A stretch of DNA of 43,012 nt from IMG/VR virus record IMGVR_UViG_3300020177_000878, positions 1-43,012 of that record. One strand, 5' to 3'. This document shows positions 30,686 to 38,315 of the stretch, piece after piece. The notes beneath the pieces are model-generated. The model ran no database searches, was not told the DNA's origin, and was given only the letters and a program-made list of their open reading frames with translations. Numbering within the stretch: the stretch's first letter is position 1; the number at the start of each line of letters is the position of its first letter. The stretch is from a virus. The position numbers and the translations under genes are program-made.

Positions 30686-31577
30686 AAAACTTAGATATTC
30701 AGAAGCATTTTACTCTGTACAAGGAGAAGGAAGATTTGTAGGAGTACCCAGTGTATTCTTACGAACTTTTGGTTGTAATTTTAGATGCATGAACTTTGGT
30801 TTGGATAGACATCCAGACAGAGAAGAAAAATTAAAACAAGGCATCAAATACAATCCAGAAGTAAAAAAACTTTTAGATGATGGAGTATTGGACAAAGTTA
30901 AACAATTTGAAGACTTGCCAATCATACACACAGGTTGTGATACTTACGCCAGCATATATCCAGAGTTTAAAAAGTATATGAAAGATAGAACTATCGATGA
31001 AGTTGTGGAACACATACTATCTTTAACGCCAGAAGGAAAATGGACAATGTCTAATGGACAAGACGTACACTTTATCTTAACAGGCGGAGAACCTTTGCTA
31101 GGTTGGCAAAGATTTTATATTGATCTATTTGAACATCCAAAAATGGGAGACTTGAAAAATGTTACATTCGAAACAAATACAACGCAGATTTTACACAAGG
31201 ATTTTGAAGATTATCTTAGAAAACAAAACAGATTCGAAGTCACTTGGAGTTGCTCTCCAAAACTTTCCGTATCAGGTGAACCTTGGCACACTGCTATCAA
31301 GCCTGAGATTGCTAGGTCTTATTATGGGATTCCTCGCAGTCAAATGTATTTTAAATTTGTGGTTGCTGATGCAACCGATGTGGATGAAGTTACGAAGGCA
31401 GTTGCCGAGTTTCGTGACGCTGGAATCAACGTTCCCGTATATATTATGCCACTGGGTGGAAGATCCGAAACATACACACTCAACACAAGAAAGGTCGCCG
31501 AGCTCGCAATGGAAAGAGGATGGAGATACACTCCAAGACTCCATGTCGACATATTCGGAAATGCCTGGGGTACCTAA
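30678..31577 (+). CDS. queE: 7-carboxy-7-deazaguanine synthase
   Basis: A 299-residue radical SAM enzyme making 7-carboxy-7-deazaguanine from carboxytetrahydropterin. SVQGEGRFVGVPSVFLR at 13-29 and FILTGGEPLL are typical QueE motifs. The cluster motif is unusual: Cys 33 and Cys 37 (GCNFRC) are followed not by the third Cys but by Asn-Phe, and the expected CDT appears at 87-89 (GCDTYAS), so the form is C-x3-C-x49-C with an inserted charged loop. It overlaps folE by 8 bases. Its product can feed DpdA-type DNA modification directly or after QueC. Confidence 0.9.
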   Translation: MTKKLRYSEAFYSVQGEGRFVGVPSVFLRTFGCNFRCMNFGLDRHPDREEKLKQGIKYNPEVKKLLDDGVLDKVKQFEDLPIIHTGCDTYASIYPEFKKYMKDRTIDEVVEHILSLTPEGKWTMSNGQDVHFILTGGEPLLGWQRFYIDLFEHPKMGDLKNVTFETNTTQILHKDFEDYLRKQNRFEVTWSCSPKLSVSGEPWHTAIKPEIARSYYGIPRSQMYFKFVVADATDVDEVTKAVAEFRDAGINVPVYIMPLGGRSETYTLNTRKVAELAMERGWRYTPRLHVDIFGNAWGT

Positions 31578-31581
31578 GGAG

Positions 31582-31644
31582 ATGATGAAGGATAGAGAAG
31601 AACAAAGATTAAAAGAAATATCGGAGATAAGAAAATGGATATAA
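31582..31644 (+). CDS. possible 20-aa leader peptide
   Basis: ATG 31582 to TAA 31644 encodes a 20-residue charged helix, with TAAGGAG directly before it (too close to the first ATG, 3 bases from the second). It overlaps the next start. It may be real or only supply the ribosome site for gene 31635. Confidence 0.2.
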   Translation: MMKDREEQRLKEISEIRKWI

Positions 31645-32015
31645 TAAAAAAAGTAAAAGACATATTTGTTAAAAAGAAAGAAACAACAACTGAAGAATCT
31701 AATCCAAGATTAGAAGCACTGTTGAAAGAAAAAGAACAAGCCACAGCAAAAGGAGAACCTTGGGTGGCTGTGTTGGACACAAAAATAAATGAAGACAATA
31801 TCAAAAATGGTTTCTTTGAACTGGATTGGAATAATGAATTCATTGAAAAACTGTTGGATGCTGGTTATAAAGGTGAAAGCAATGAACAGATTGTGGATGC
31901 TTGGTTTAAAACCATAGCAAGAAACATTCTTCAAGAAGAAGGCATGGATCCCACAAGAGGTGCTGGATATATCAATACAAAAAATTTAAGTGAGGATAAA
32001 TCGGAGATCAGTTAA
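31635..32015 (+). CDS. conserved hypothetical protein
   Basis: A 126-residue protein with a basic N-terminus, a charged helical middle and an acidic C-terminal half. No recognised domain. It overlaps the next small gene by one base (TAATG). Its place between queE and RNase H suggests an early role. Confidence 0.6.
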   Translation: MDIIKKVKDIFVKKKETTTEESNPRLEALLKEKEQATAKGEPWVAVLDTKINEDNIKNGFFELDWNNEFIEKLLDAGYKGESNEQIVDAWFKTIARNILQEEGMDPTRGAGYINTKNLSEDKSEIS

Positions 32016-32113
32016 TGATATCAATTTTACAAGAAATCGCCGCAATAATAATGATACTGGGATCAGGTGGAGCTCTAATTGTTTTGTGGTATTACTTGTT
32101 TATAAAATTATAA
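32015..32113 (+). CDS. 32-aa membrane peptide
   Basis: ATG 32015 to TAA 32113 encodes 32 residues, almost all hydrophobic from residue 8 on (IAAIIMILGSGGALIVLWYY). The start is coupled to the upstream stop and GGAG lies 8 bases ahead. One membrane helix is predicted. Function unknown. Confidence 0.5.
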   Translation: MISILQEIAAIIMILGSGGALIVLWYYLFIKL

Positions 32114-32116
32114 AAT

Positions 32117-33115
32117 ATGAATTATATATTAGTAGACACAGCCAATACATTTTTTAGAGCCAAACACGCCATACAGAGCGATTTGGATTCTAAAGTAGGT
32201 ATGGCTCTACATATCACATTCAACAGTATTAGAAAAGTATGGCAAGACTTCAAAGGAGATCACGTGGTATTCTGTTTGGAAGGAAGAAGTTGGCGTAAAG
32301 ACTTCTATACTCCATACAAAAGAAACAGAAGTGAGGCTAGAGAGGCTAGAACAGAAAAAGAAGTGGAAGAAGATACAATATTTTGGGAAACTTTTGACAA
32401 CTTTAAAGAATTTATAGACACAAAAACAAATTGTACAACACTGCAACACTCTCAATTAGAAGCAGACGATTTAATTGCTGGTTGGGTACAAGCACATCCT
32501 AATGATAATCACATCATTATTAGCACAGATGGCGATTTTGCTCAATTGATTGCTCCTAATGTGTGTCAATACAATGGTATTACAGAAACTACCATAACAC
32601 ATGAAGGCTATTTTGACGCAAAAGGTAACAGAGTCAAAGATAAGAAAACTGGCGAAGATAAGCCAGCACCAAATCCAGAATGGTTGTTGTTTGAAAAATG
32701 TATGAGAGGTGATACTGCTGACAATGTATTTTCTGCATATCCTGGTGTTAGGACCAAAGGTACCAAAAAGAAAGTTGGATTAACTGAAGCATTTGAAGAT
32801 AGAAATTCCAAAGGATATAACTGGAACAATATGATGTTACAACGTTGGTTGGACCATAATGGTGAAGAACATAGAGTTGTGGATGACTATCAAAGAAATG
32901 TAACACTGTGTGATTTAACAGCACAACCAGAAGAAATTAAAAGTATTATTAAAGAAACAATCAATTCCGTTAAGCCTAAAACAATAGAACAGGTTGGATT
33001 AAAATTAATTAAATTTTGTGCTAAATGGGATATGCAAAAAATTGCTGAATACCCGCAAACTTATGCTGAACCATTAAATGCGAAATACAAACAGAAAGAA
33101 GAGGTAATGGCATGA
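32117..33115 (+). CDS. rnh: RNase H / 5'-3' exonuclease (T4 Rnh-like, FEN family)
   Basis: A 332-residue FEN-family nuclease that removes RNA primers and 5' flaps in lagging-strand synthesis. Metal-binding motifs are present in order: Asp 7 (LVDTAN), EADDLIAGW near 115, STDGDFAQLI near 137 and MRGDTADNVF near 200. T4 Rnh is 305 residues, similar in length. It is coupled to the next gene by a 4-base overlap. Confidence 0.92.
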   Translation: MNYILVDTANTFFRAKHAIQSDLDSKVGMALHITFNSIRKVWQDFKGDHVVFCLEGRSWRKDFYTPYKRNRSEAREARTEKEVEEDTIFWETFDNFKEFIDTKTNCTTLQHSQLEADDLIAGWVQAHPNDNHIIISTDGDFAQLIAPNVCQYNGITETTITHEGYFDAKGNRVKDKKTGEDKPAPNPEWLLFEKCMRGDTADNVFSAYPGVRTKGTKKKVGLTEAFEDRNSKGYNWNNMMLQRWLDHNGEEHRVVDDYQRNVTLCDLTAQPEEIKSIIKETINSVKPKTIEQVGLKLIKFCAKWDMQKIAEYPQTYAEPLNAKYKQKEEVMA

Positions 33116-33609
33116 CAACTAAATTTTTTGCGAAGCCTATACTAGCAAATAGATTCTGGATACTGGAATCTGATGGTCAAAAAGTAGGCACAATTTGTAG
33201 ACAAGAAGACAGAAGATATATGTTCAGTTGTTCTGACGGTACTAGAATCTTCGATAATCAACAGCAACTTCAAAAGAATTTCAACGGAGATTGGATGTGG
33301 GGATCCACAGTTAGTGCGCCTAAAGAAGAAAAAGAAAATGAAGATAATTCTGTGTATGATTATCCGAGCAAGTTTAAACCTTACAATATGGTATTTGATG
33401 TAAAAAAGAAACTGCCATTGTTTAACAAGAGTAAAAAATCCAAAAGTTTATATTGTGCTGGATACTATATAATTAAGTTTGAAAAAGGATGGGTACGAAG
33501 TTATTGTCCCAAATTGTTAACATTGGAAAGTTATCCTTTTAAAGGTCCATTTAGAACATCATTAGAAATGAAAACGGAGTTGAGCAATGCCAATAAAAGA
33601 CCCTATTAA
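33112..33609 (+). CDS. conserved hypothetical protein
   Basis: A 165-residue protein. The N-terminal 60 residues look beta-rich (FWILESDGQKVGTICRQ) and the C-terminal half has a conserved-looking block (YNMVFDVKKKLPLFNKS, YCAGYYIIKF). I recall similar proteins in marine T4-like phages without a function. It overlaps the next gene by 23 bases. Confidence 0.6.
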   Translation: MTTKFFAKPILANRFWILESDGQKVGTICRQEDRRYMFSCSDGTRIFDNQQQLQKNFNGDWMWGSTVSAPKEEKENEDNSVYDYPSKFKPYNMVFDVKKKLPLFNKSKKSKSLYCAGYYIIKFEKGWVRSYCPKLLTLESYPFKGPFRTSLEMKTELSNANKRPY

Positions 33610-33826
33610 TACAGCCAGTTTACAGCAATTTATTCAACAAGTGAAAGGTGCTGACCTCAGCAATCAAAAAGAAGTGCGGTTAGACATCAATACAGCCAAA
33701 CAAGTCACATATGCACTAGCCACAGTGCTGGCCCGTTTAGCGGGCGACTATGAGGGTCTAATAGCACAAAAAGACAGCACAGAGGCTCAAACAATAGAAG
33801 TCAAAGTAGACGGCGGTAATCTATAA
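33587..33826 (+). CDS. small hypothetical protein
   Basis: A 79-residue protein, predicted helical, starting inside the previous gene. GGAG lies about 8 bases before the ATG. No recognised motif. Confidence 0.6.
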   Translation: MPIKDPINTASLQQFIQQVKGADLSNQKEVRLDINTAKQVTYALATVLARLAGDYEGLIAQKDSTEAQTIEVKVDGGNL

Positions 33827-33843
33827 TACCGATTCATTTTAGA

Positions 33844-33851
33844 TAAATACT
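33844..33851 (+). promoter_or_regulatory. T4-type late promoter box
   Basis: TAAATACT, 8 bases before the ATG at 33860. It is the left edge of a 7-bp inverted repeat, TACTCAT-ATTAT-ATGAGTA (33848-33866), whose right arm includes the start codon. Confidence 0.5.
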
Positions 33852-33859
33852 CATATTAT

Positions 33860-34150
33860 ATGAGTAGACCTAAACCGACTATACTACTAGAAAACACCGA
33901 TCGCAAAACTTATAAGAGCGAACAAGTTCTGGCGGCTGAAGGCATATGGGCAGTGTTTTACCAGAACAAACCATTCAACCTAAAATCAGCAAATCAGTTA
34001 AACAATTACCCGGGTCCAAAATACAAAAAAGTAAGTTTTTCAAATCCTGGACACGCATTCAATCTAGCCAAGAAATTGAACACCATGTTCAACACTGAAG
34101 AATTCACTGTGGTCAAATTGACTCAGGGTGAAACTGTCAGTGAAAAATGA
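33860..34150 (+). CDS. small basic hypothetical protein
   Basis: A 96-residue basic protein with no recognised domain; HAFNLAKKLNTMF suggests a helix. The late box just upstream and absence of a ribosome site suggest a near-leaderless late mRNA. It overlaps the next gene by 4 bases. Confidence 0.6.
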   Translation: MSRPKPTILLENTDRKTYKSEQVLAAEGIWAVFYQNKPFNLKSANQLNNYPGPKYKKVSFSNPGHAFNLAKKLNTMFNTEEFTVVKLTQGETVSEK

Positions 34151-34536
34151 ATTGGAAAGAAACCTACACCAAAATATTCTTAAAGCAGGCTAATATCAGC
34201 ATAGGTGAAAATACTATGAGGGAGTATATGCCTACATGGTGGAAGAACAGTAGAAACAAAGGTTCAGGTGGACTGCGTCTTACAGATGAAGGATTGTCAT
34301 TTATTAAAGATAAACTGCAACTTCAAACATACGATGTACCATTTCCGAACGATTTCAATTTAACCACACAAACCATAATATTTTTAGACAAATATATAGA
34401 CTGTCCATACTACCTAGCAGATGATGGTGTGATTGTGACCAATGAAAAGAAAGCAATGGAATTGATGTTGTTTTCTGGTGATATACGAAAATACGGTTTG
34501 AATAAAGCACTTTCTAGACTAGAATCTCCCGAATAA
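34147..34536 (+). CDS. conserved hypothetical protein
   Basis: A 129-residue protein with a patch containing YMPTWWKNSRNKGSGGLRLT, then a strand/helix region. No catalytic motif. Similar proteins are recalled from marine T4-like phages, unverified. It is followed by the regulatory gap with the DnaA-box match. Confidence 0.6.
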   Translation: MNWKETYTKIFLKQANISIGENTMREYMPTWWKNSRNKGSGGLRLTDEGLSFIKDKLQLQTYDVPFPNDFNLTTQTIIFLDKYIDCPYYLADDGVIVTNEKKAMELMLFSGDIRKYGLNKALSRLESPE

Positions 34537-34537
34537 G

Positions 34538-34546
34538 TTATCCACA
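34538..34546 (+). other. DnaA-box match
   Basis: TTATCCACA, identical to the E. coli consensus DnaA box, in the 112-base gap before the MoxR gene and about 40 bases upstream of its promoter. Only one is seen, so it may regulate or be chance. Confidence 0.35.
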
Positions 34547-34585
34547 GACCCTAAAAATCCGCATAAACCTTGACTTCTTTAGGTA

Positions 34586-34614
34586 TTGACTTTTTGATTG
34601 CCAGAATGTATTAT
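34586..34614 (+). promoter_or_regulatory. early sigma70-like promoter
   Basis: TTGACT (extended TTGACTTTTTG), 17 bases, TATTAT. A second TTGACT lies 16 bases upstream without a matching -10. The leader before ATG 34649 contains AAGGAG. Confidence 0.7.
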
Positions 34615-34648
34615 TAAAACATAACAACAATTTATTAAGGAGTACAAA

Positions 34649-35761
34649 ATGGTAAAACAAAAAAGCACACAAGATACTGGCATTACAACCAGACAATTGT
34701 CGCCTAACAAAGCAAAGGCGAGCATATTACACGCATTAAAAATTAAGAGACCAATATTTTTATGGGGCGGCCCTGGTATTGGTAAATCAGATGTTATACA
34801 TCAAATTGCCAAAACTATCGATGCCAAAGTGATCGATATCAGATTAAGTTTATGGGAGCCTACAGATATTAAAGGTATTCCATACTACAATTCAAAAGAA
34901 AACAATATGGTTTGGGCATCTCCATCAGAATTGCCTACAGAACAGATGGCAAAGAAACACAAGAACATTGTGTTGTTTTTGGATGAAATGAATTCTGCGG
35001 CACCTTCAGTACAGGCGGCGGCATATCAATTGATCCTAAACAGAAAAGTTGGTCAATATGAATTACCAGACAATGTATTAATTGTTGCGGCTGGTAACAG
35101 AGAGGCTGACAAAGGAGTTGTGTACAGAATGCCTGCTCCGTTGGCAAACAGATTCGTCCATTTAGAAATGAAACCAGAATTTGATGATTGGTTTGAATGG
35201 GCAGTGGCTAACAACATCAGTAAAGACGTTGTTGGATATCTAACTTTTAGCAAGAAGGACTTGTATGACTTTGATCCTAGATCACCAAGTCGTTCTTTTG
35301 CTACTCCAAGATCTTGGTCATTCGTAAGTGAGTTGTTATCGGATGATTTAGATGAAAACACTGTGACCGACTTGGTCAGTGGTGCAGTGGGCGAAGGACT
35401 TGCAGTCAAGTTCATGGCTCATAGAAAGGTGGCTTCACAGTTACCTAATCCTTCAGAAATACTTGAAGGCAAAATAACAGAACTGAAATCGAAAGAAATA
35501 TCAGCAATGTACTCCCTTACGGTTTCGTTATGTTATGAACTCAAAGAAGCAAATGACAAAAAAGATAAGAAATTTAATGACAAAGTTAATAAGTTTCTTA
35601 GATTTATGATGGACAACTTCGATACAGAACTTGTTGTTATGGGTATCAAGATGGCATTAACTCAGTATCAATTACCGATTGATCCTGATGCAGTCAAATG
35701 TTTTGATGAATTCCATGAAAAATACGGCAAATATATTACTGCCGCTCAAAGCATCAAATAA
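34649..35761 (+). CDS. MoxR-family AAA+ ATPase
   Basis: A 370-residue AAA+ protein. Walker A is WGGPGIGKS at 39-47, Walker B VLFLDE at 108-113, followed by MNSAAPSVQAA and sensor 1 in VAAGNRE, as in MoxR/RavA-type ATPases. These work with VWA-domain partners to remodel or load metal or cofactor into target proteins. The next gene encodes such a partner. Early promoter; the target is unknown. Confidence 0.88.
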   Translation: MVKQKSTQDTGITTRQLSPNKAKASILHALKIKRPIFLWGGPGIGKSDVIHQIAKTIDAKVIDIRLSLWEPTDIKGIPYYNSKENNMVWASPSELPTEQMAKKHKNIVLFLDEMNSAAPSVQAAAYQLILNRKVGQYELPDNVLIVAAGNREADKGVVYRMPAPLANRFVHLEMKPEFDDWFEWAVANNISKDVVGYLTFSKKDLYDFDPRSPSRSFATPRSWSFVSELLSDDLDENTVTDLVSGAVGEGLAVKFMAHRKVASQLPNPSEILEGKITELKSKEISAMYSLTVSLCYELKEANDKKDKKFNDKVNKFLRFMMDNFDTELVVMGIKMALTQYQLPIDPDAVKCFDEFHEKYGKYITAAQSIK

Positions 35762-35771
35762 AAGTGTTGAA

Positions 35772-35800
35772 TATAGGGCACTCTTTACCGGTGCCCTATA
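35772..35800. other. 10-bp stem-loop between MoxR and VWA genes
   Basis: TATAGGGCAC, 9-base loop, GTGCCCTATA: a perfect, relatively GC-rich stem in an AT-rich context. It follows the MoxR stop by 10 bases and precedes the next promoter. No T-run follows on either strand, so it is not a typical intrinsic terminator; it may insulate or stabilise the mRNA. Confidence 0.7.
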
Positions 35801-35811
35801 CCAAAAAACGG

Positions 35812-35840
35812 TTGACTAATTTACCAAAAGAAAGTATTAT
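35812..35840 (+). promoter_or_regulatory. early promoter, leaderless VWA gene
   Basis: TTGACT, 17 bases, TATTAT (a shifted TATAAT overlaps at 35838). The ATG at 35847 is 7 bases after the -10 with no ribosome site. Confidence 0.65.
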
Positions 35841-35846
35841 AATAAT

Positions 35847-37097
35847 ATGAGCACAGAGATTTTAGAAAAGAAAGAATTAAGTCCAGAAGAATTAAAGCAA
35901 TTAAGAGCAGAAGTTATCGATAAAATTGTGGTTGCAAGAGTTGGACTGTTGTTGAGACATCCTTTTTTCGGTAACATGGCAACAAGACTTCAAATTAAAG
36001 AATGTGATGACTGGTGTCCAACTGCCGCAACTGATGGCAGAAATTTATTTTTTAATACAGAATTTTTTAGTAAAATGTCTAGCAAAGAAATTGAATTTGT
36101 TATTGCACACGAAATACTTCATTGTGTGTTTGATCACATGACAAGACGTGAAGATAGAGATCCTCAATTACATAACATCGCTTGTGATTACATTGTTAAC
36201 AACACATTGGTAAGAGACAACATTGGTGAGAAACCTAAGGATGTGCAGATATTCCAAGATTGGAAATATGATGGTTGGGCAAGTGAGGCAGTGTATGATG
36301 ACATCTATAAAAAAGGTAAGAAGGCAATGGAACAGTTAGGTAAATTGCTTGATGAACATATTGATTGGGAAAAAGGTGAAAGCACAGGTGGAACAAAACA
36401 AGACCCTAACAGCAAACAAAAAGGTAAAGGTCCTGCTTACTCTAAAGAAGAATTAGAACAAATTAAAAATGAAATAAAAGAGTCTATGATGGCGGCGGCA
36501 CAGGCGGCTGGTGCAGGTAATCTGCCTAAAGAGATTGAAAGAATTATTCAACAGTTTACAGAACCTAAAATGAACTGGAGAGAATTATTACAACAACAGA
36601 TTCAGAGTGTTATTAAAAATGATTACACATTTGCAAGACCCAGCAGAAAAGGTTGGCACTCAGGTGTGATATTACCAGGCACAAACTATGATGAAACTAT
36701 TGATGTCTGTATTGCTATTGATACTTCAGGTTCAATACACAATGAACAAGTGCAAGATTTCCTAGGTGAAGTGCAAGGTATTATGGAACAATACAAAGAT
36801 TATAACATTAAAATATGGTGTTTTGATACAGAAGTACACAATGAACAAGACTTTGGTGCATCAGGAGAATCTATGGATTCGTACAAAATAGAAGGTGGCG
36901 GTGGTACAGATTTTATGGCTAACTGGAATTATATGAAAGAAAATGACATAGTACCTAAGAAGTTTATTATGTTCACAGATGGTTATCCTTGGGACACTTG
37001 GGGCGACGAAAACTATTGTGACACACTGTTTGTGATAAATGGTCATCATGATAAGAACATGGAAGCACCTTTTGGTACTACGGTACATTACGAATAA
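35847..37097 (+). CDS. metallopeptidase-like/VWA protein (DUF2201 type), MoxR partner
   Basis: A 416-residue two-domain protein. The N-terminal part has a zinc-peptidase motif, HEILH at 88-92, followed by FDH. A Lys/Gln-rich linker lies at about 180-215. The C-terminal VWA domain has the MIDAS motif D-T-S-G-S at 292-296, GGGTD near 351-355 and FTDG near 376-379. The combination matches the DUF2201 family that pairs with MoxR ATPases. Whether the HExxH site cuts protein is unproven. It has its own leaderless-type promoter although it follows its partner by 85 bases. Confidence 0.85.
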   Translation: MSTEILEKKELSPEELKQLRAEVIDKIVVARVGLLLRHPFFGNMATRLQIKECDDWCPTAATDGRNLFFNTEFFSKMSSKEIEFVIAHEILHCVFDHMTRREDRDPQLHNIACDYIVNNTLVRDNIGEKPKDVQIFQDWKYDGWASEAVYDDIYKKGKKAMEQLGKLLDEHIDWEKGESTGGTKQDPNSKQKGKGPAYSKEELEQIKNEIKESMMAAAQAAGAGNLPKEIERIIQQFTEPKMNWRELLQQQIQSVIKNDYTFARPSRKGWHSGVILPGTNYDETIDVCIAIDTSGSIHNEQVQDFLGEVQGIMEQYKDYNIKIWCFDTEVHNEQDFGASGESMDSYKIEGGGGTDFMANWNYMKENDIVPKKFIMFTDGYPWDTWGDENYCDTLFVINGHHDKNMEAPFGTTVHYE

Positions 37098-37384
37098 TGT
37101 TTGCCAAAACTAATCAAGTAAATCCATTAAACTACTTCGATTGTAGAAAATTTTCCAAAAAACCAAAAGGTTTAGAATTTCTAAAATTAAATTACGACTG
37201 GAACGACAATGAAGAATTGTTGGAGAAATGGATTTTGGAAAACCTAAAAGGAAGATTCTATATTGGTAAACATCTTGATGTGGATAGAGATGGAAAAATA
37301 CAAAATTATATTTTGGTAGGATTCGAAAACTCAAAAGAACTTTCTTTATTCAATCTTAGTTGCCCATTTATCAAACGTCATTAA
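37097..37384 (+). CDS. small hypothetical protein
   Basis: A 95-residue protein coupled to the VWA stop by TAATG. It has beta-rich sequence in its second half (FYIGKHLDVDRDGKIQNYIL). No family recognised. Confidence 0.6.
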   Translation: MFAKTNQVNPLNYFDCRKFSKKPKGLEFLKLNYDWNDNEELLEKWILENLKGRFYIGKHLDVDRDGKIQNYILVGFENSKELSLFNLSCPFIKRH

Positions 37385-37389
37385 ATACT
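37382..37389 (+). promoter_or_regulatory. T4-type late promoter box
   Basis: TAAATACT overlaps the stop of the previous gene and is followed at once by a 14-base palindrome, TTTGTATATACAAA (37390-37403). AAGGAG and the ATG of the next gene follow. Confidence 0.55.
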
Positions 37390-37417
37390 TTTGTATATAC
37401 AAATATAAAAGGAGCTC

Positions 37418-37735
37418 ATGAAAATGACAGATACAAATCAAACCAAAACAGCAACGACTCCTACACAGGATCAAGTTGTTGGACAAGACGGAGCAAGTCA
37501 GGCACCTAAAACTCAAGCAGGTGCTGGAGCAGAGTTAACTGTTCAAGACTTAAACGTTTTAAAAACAATCATCGACGTTGCTAGTCAAAGAGGCGCATTC
37601 AAAGCCAATGAAATGGCAATGGTAGGTGCAACTTATAACAAACTAGAAACTTTCTTAAAGATTGTAGAACAATCTCAAAAAGAAGCAAACAAATCATCAG
37701 CACCAGCAGGTGATAAACCAGCGGAGACAAAATAA
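37418..37735 (+). CDS. small late hypothetical protein
   Basis: A 105-residue protein with a disordered, Thr/Gln/Ala-rich N-terminal third and a helical core (ELTVQDLNVLKTIIDVASQR), then a Pro/Lys-rich tail. AAGGAG fits either ATG 37418 (4 bases) or ATG 37424 (10 bases); the second may be the true start. It has a late promoter. Its end overlaps the next ATG by one base. Confidence 0.65.
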   Translation: MKMTDTNQTKTATTPTQDQVVGQDGASQAPKTQAGAGAELTVQDLNVLKTIIDVASQRGAFKANEMAMVGATYNKLETFLKIVEQSQKEANKSSAPAGDKPAETK

Positions 37736-38307
37736 TGCCTGATATCAAACACGTAGGCAGAATGAAAAAATCTAGAGCGAAAGTGGCTGTGGCTTACAGA
37801 ACACTTCCTGGAGATTCATCATCTGCACTAGTAATCGAAACAACAAAGTTAGATGCTCCAGATCATGACGCTTTAATCAGTGTGATCGAAAGCAATCGTG
37901 GACAAACGTCTTTTGAACTGCACGAAGCACTTCAAAGAAGCAATACACCAGACGGTCAGAATATGTTGGTTAAATTTCACCAGAGTGGATCTTTTAGAAA
38001 AGTTGCAACTTCTGAAGTTGAAATGATTCCAAACACTGACACAGTGATTTCATTGGATGAACTTAATGAAATGATTGCAAAACAAAAAGGTGTAACTGTG
38101 GATCAATTAGCAGTTCAGCCAACAGCTCAAGCAACACCTGTGGCAACATCACAAGTGGCTAACATACCATCTGCAGAGAAACCTCTATCAGATGAGGACT
38201 TGGCGGCTCGTATGAGAAGTGATGCTGATCGTTTGTACAAAGAAGCGGCTAGATTACGCACAGAAGCGGAAGAATTGTCGCCAACTAAAACAAAGAAATC
38301 TAAGTAA
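37735..38307 (+). CDS. conserved late hypothetical protein
   Basis: A 190-residue protein with an N-terminal beta-rich domain (VAVAYRTLPGDSSSALVIE), a middle domain with SLDELNEMIAKQKGV, and a long charged C-terminal helix ending in Lys-rich sequence. I recall similar proteins in T4-like marine phages with unknown function. Probably virion-related by its neighbours. Confidence 0.65.
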   Translation: MPDIKHVGRMKKSRAKVAVAYRTLPGDSSSALVIETTKLDAPDHDALISVIESNRGQTSFELHEALQRSNTPDGQNMLVKFHQSGSFRKVATSEVEMIPNTDTVISLDELNEMIAKQKGVTVDQLAVQPTAQATPVATSQVANIPSAEKPLSDEDLAARMRSDADRLYKEAARLRTEAEELSPTKTKKSK

Positions 38308-38315
38308 AGCATCAA

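Noticed and set aside
31159-31577. Alternative plus-strand frame inside queE
   Set aside because: It overlaps the well-matched radical SAM C-terminal region in another frame; only the last 20 codons, beyond queE, were kept as a weak candidate.
35772-35800. Stem-loop as a rho-independent terminator
   Set aside because: An A-run, not a T-run, follows on the plus strand, and no U-tract would follow on the minus strand; listed only as a stem-loop.
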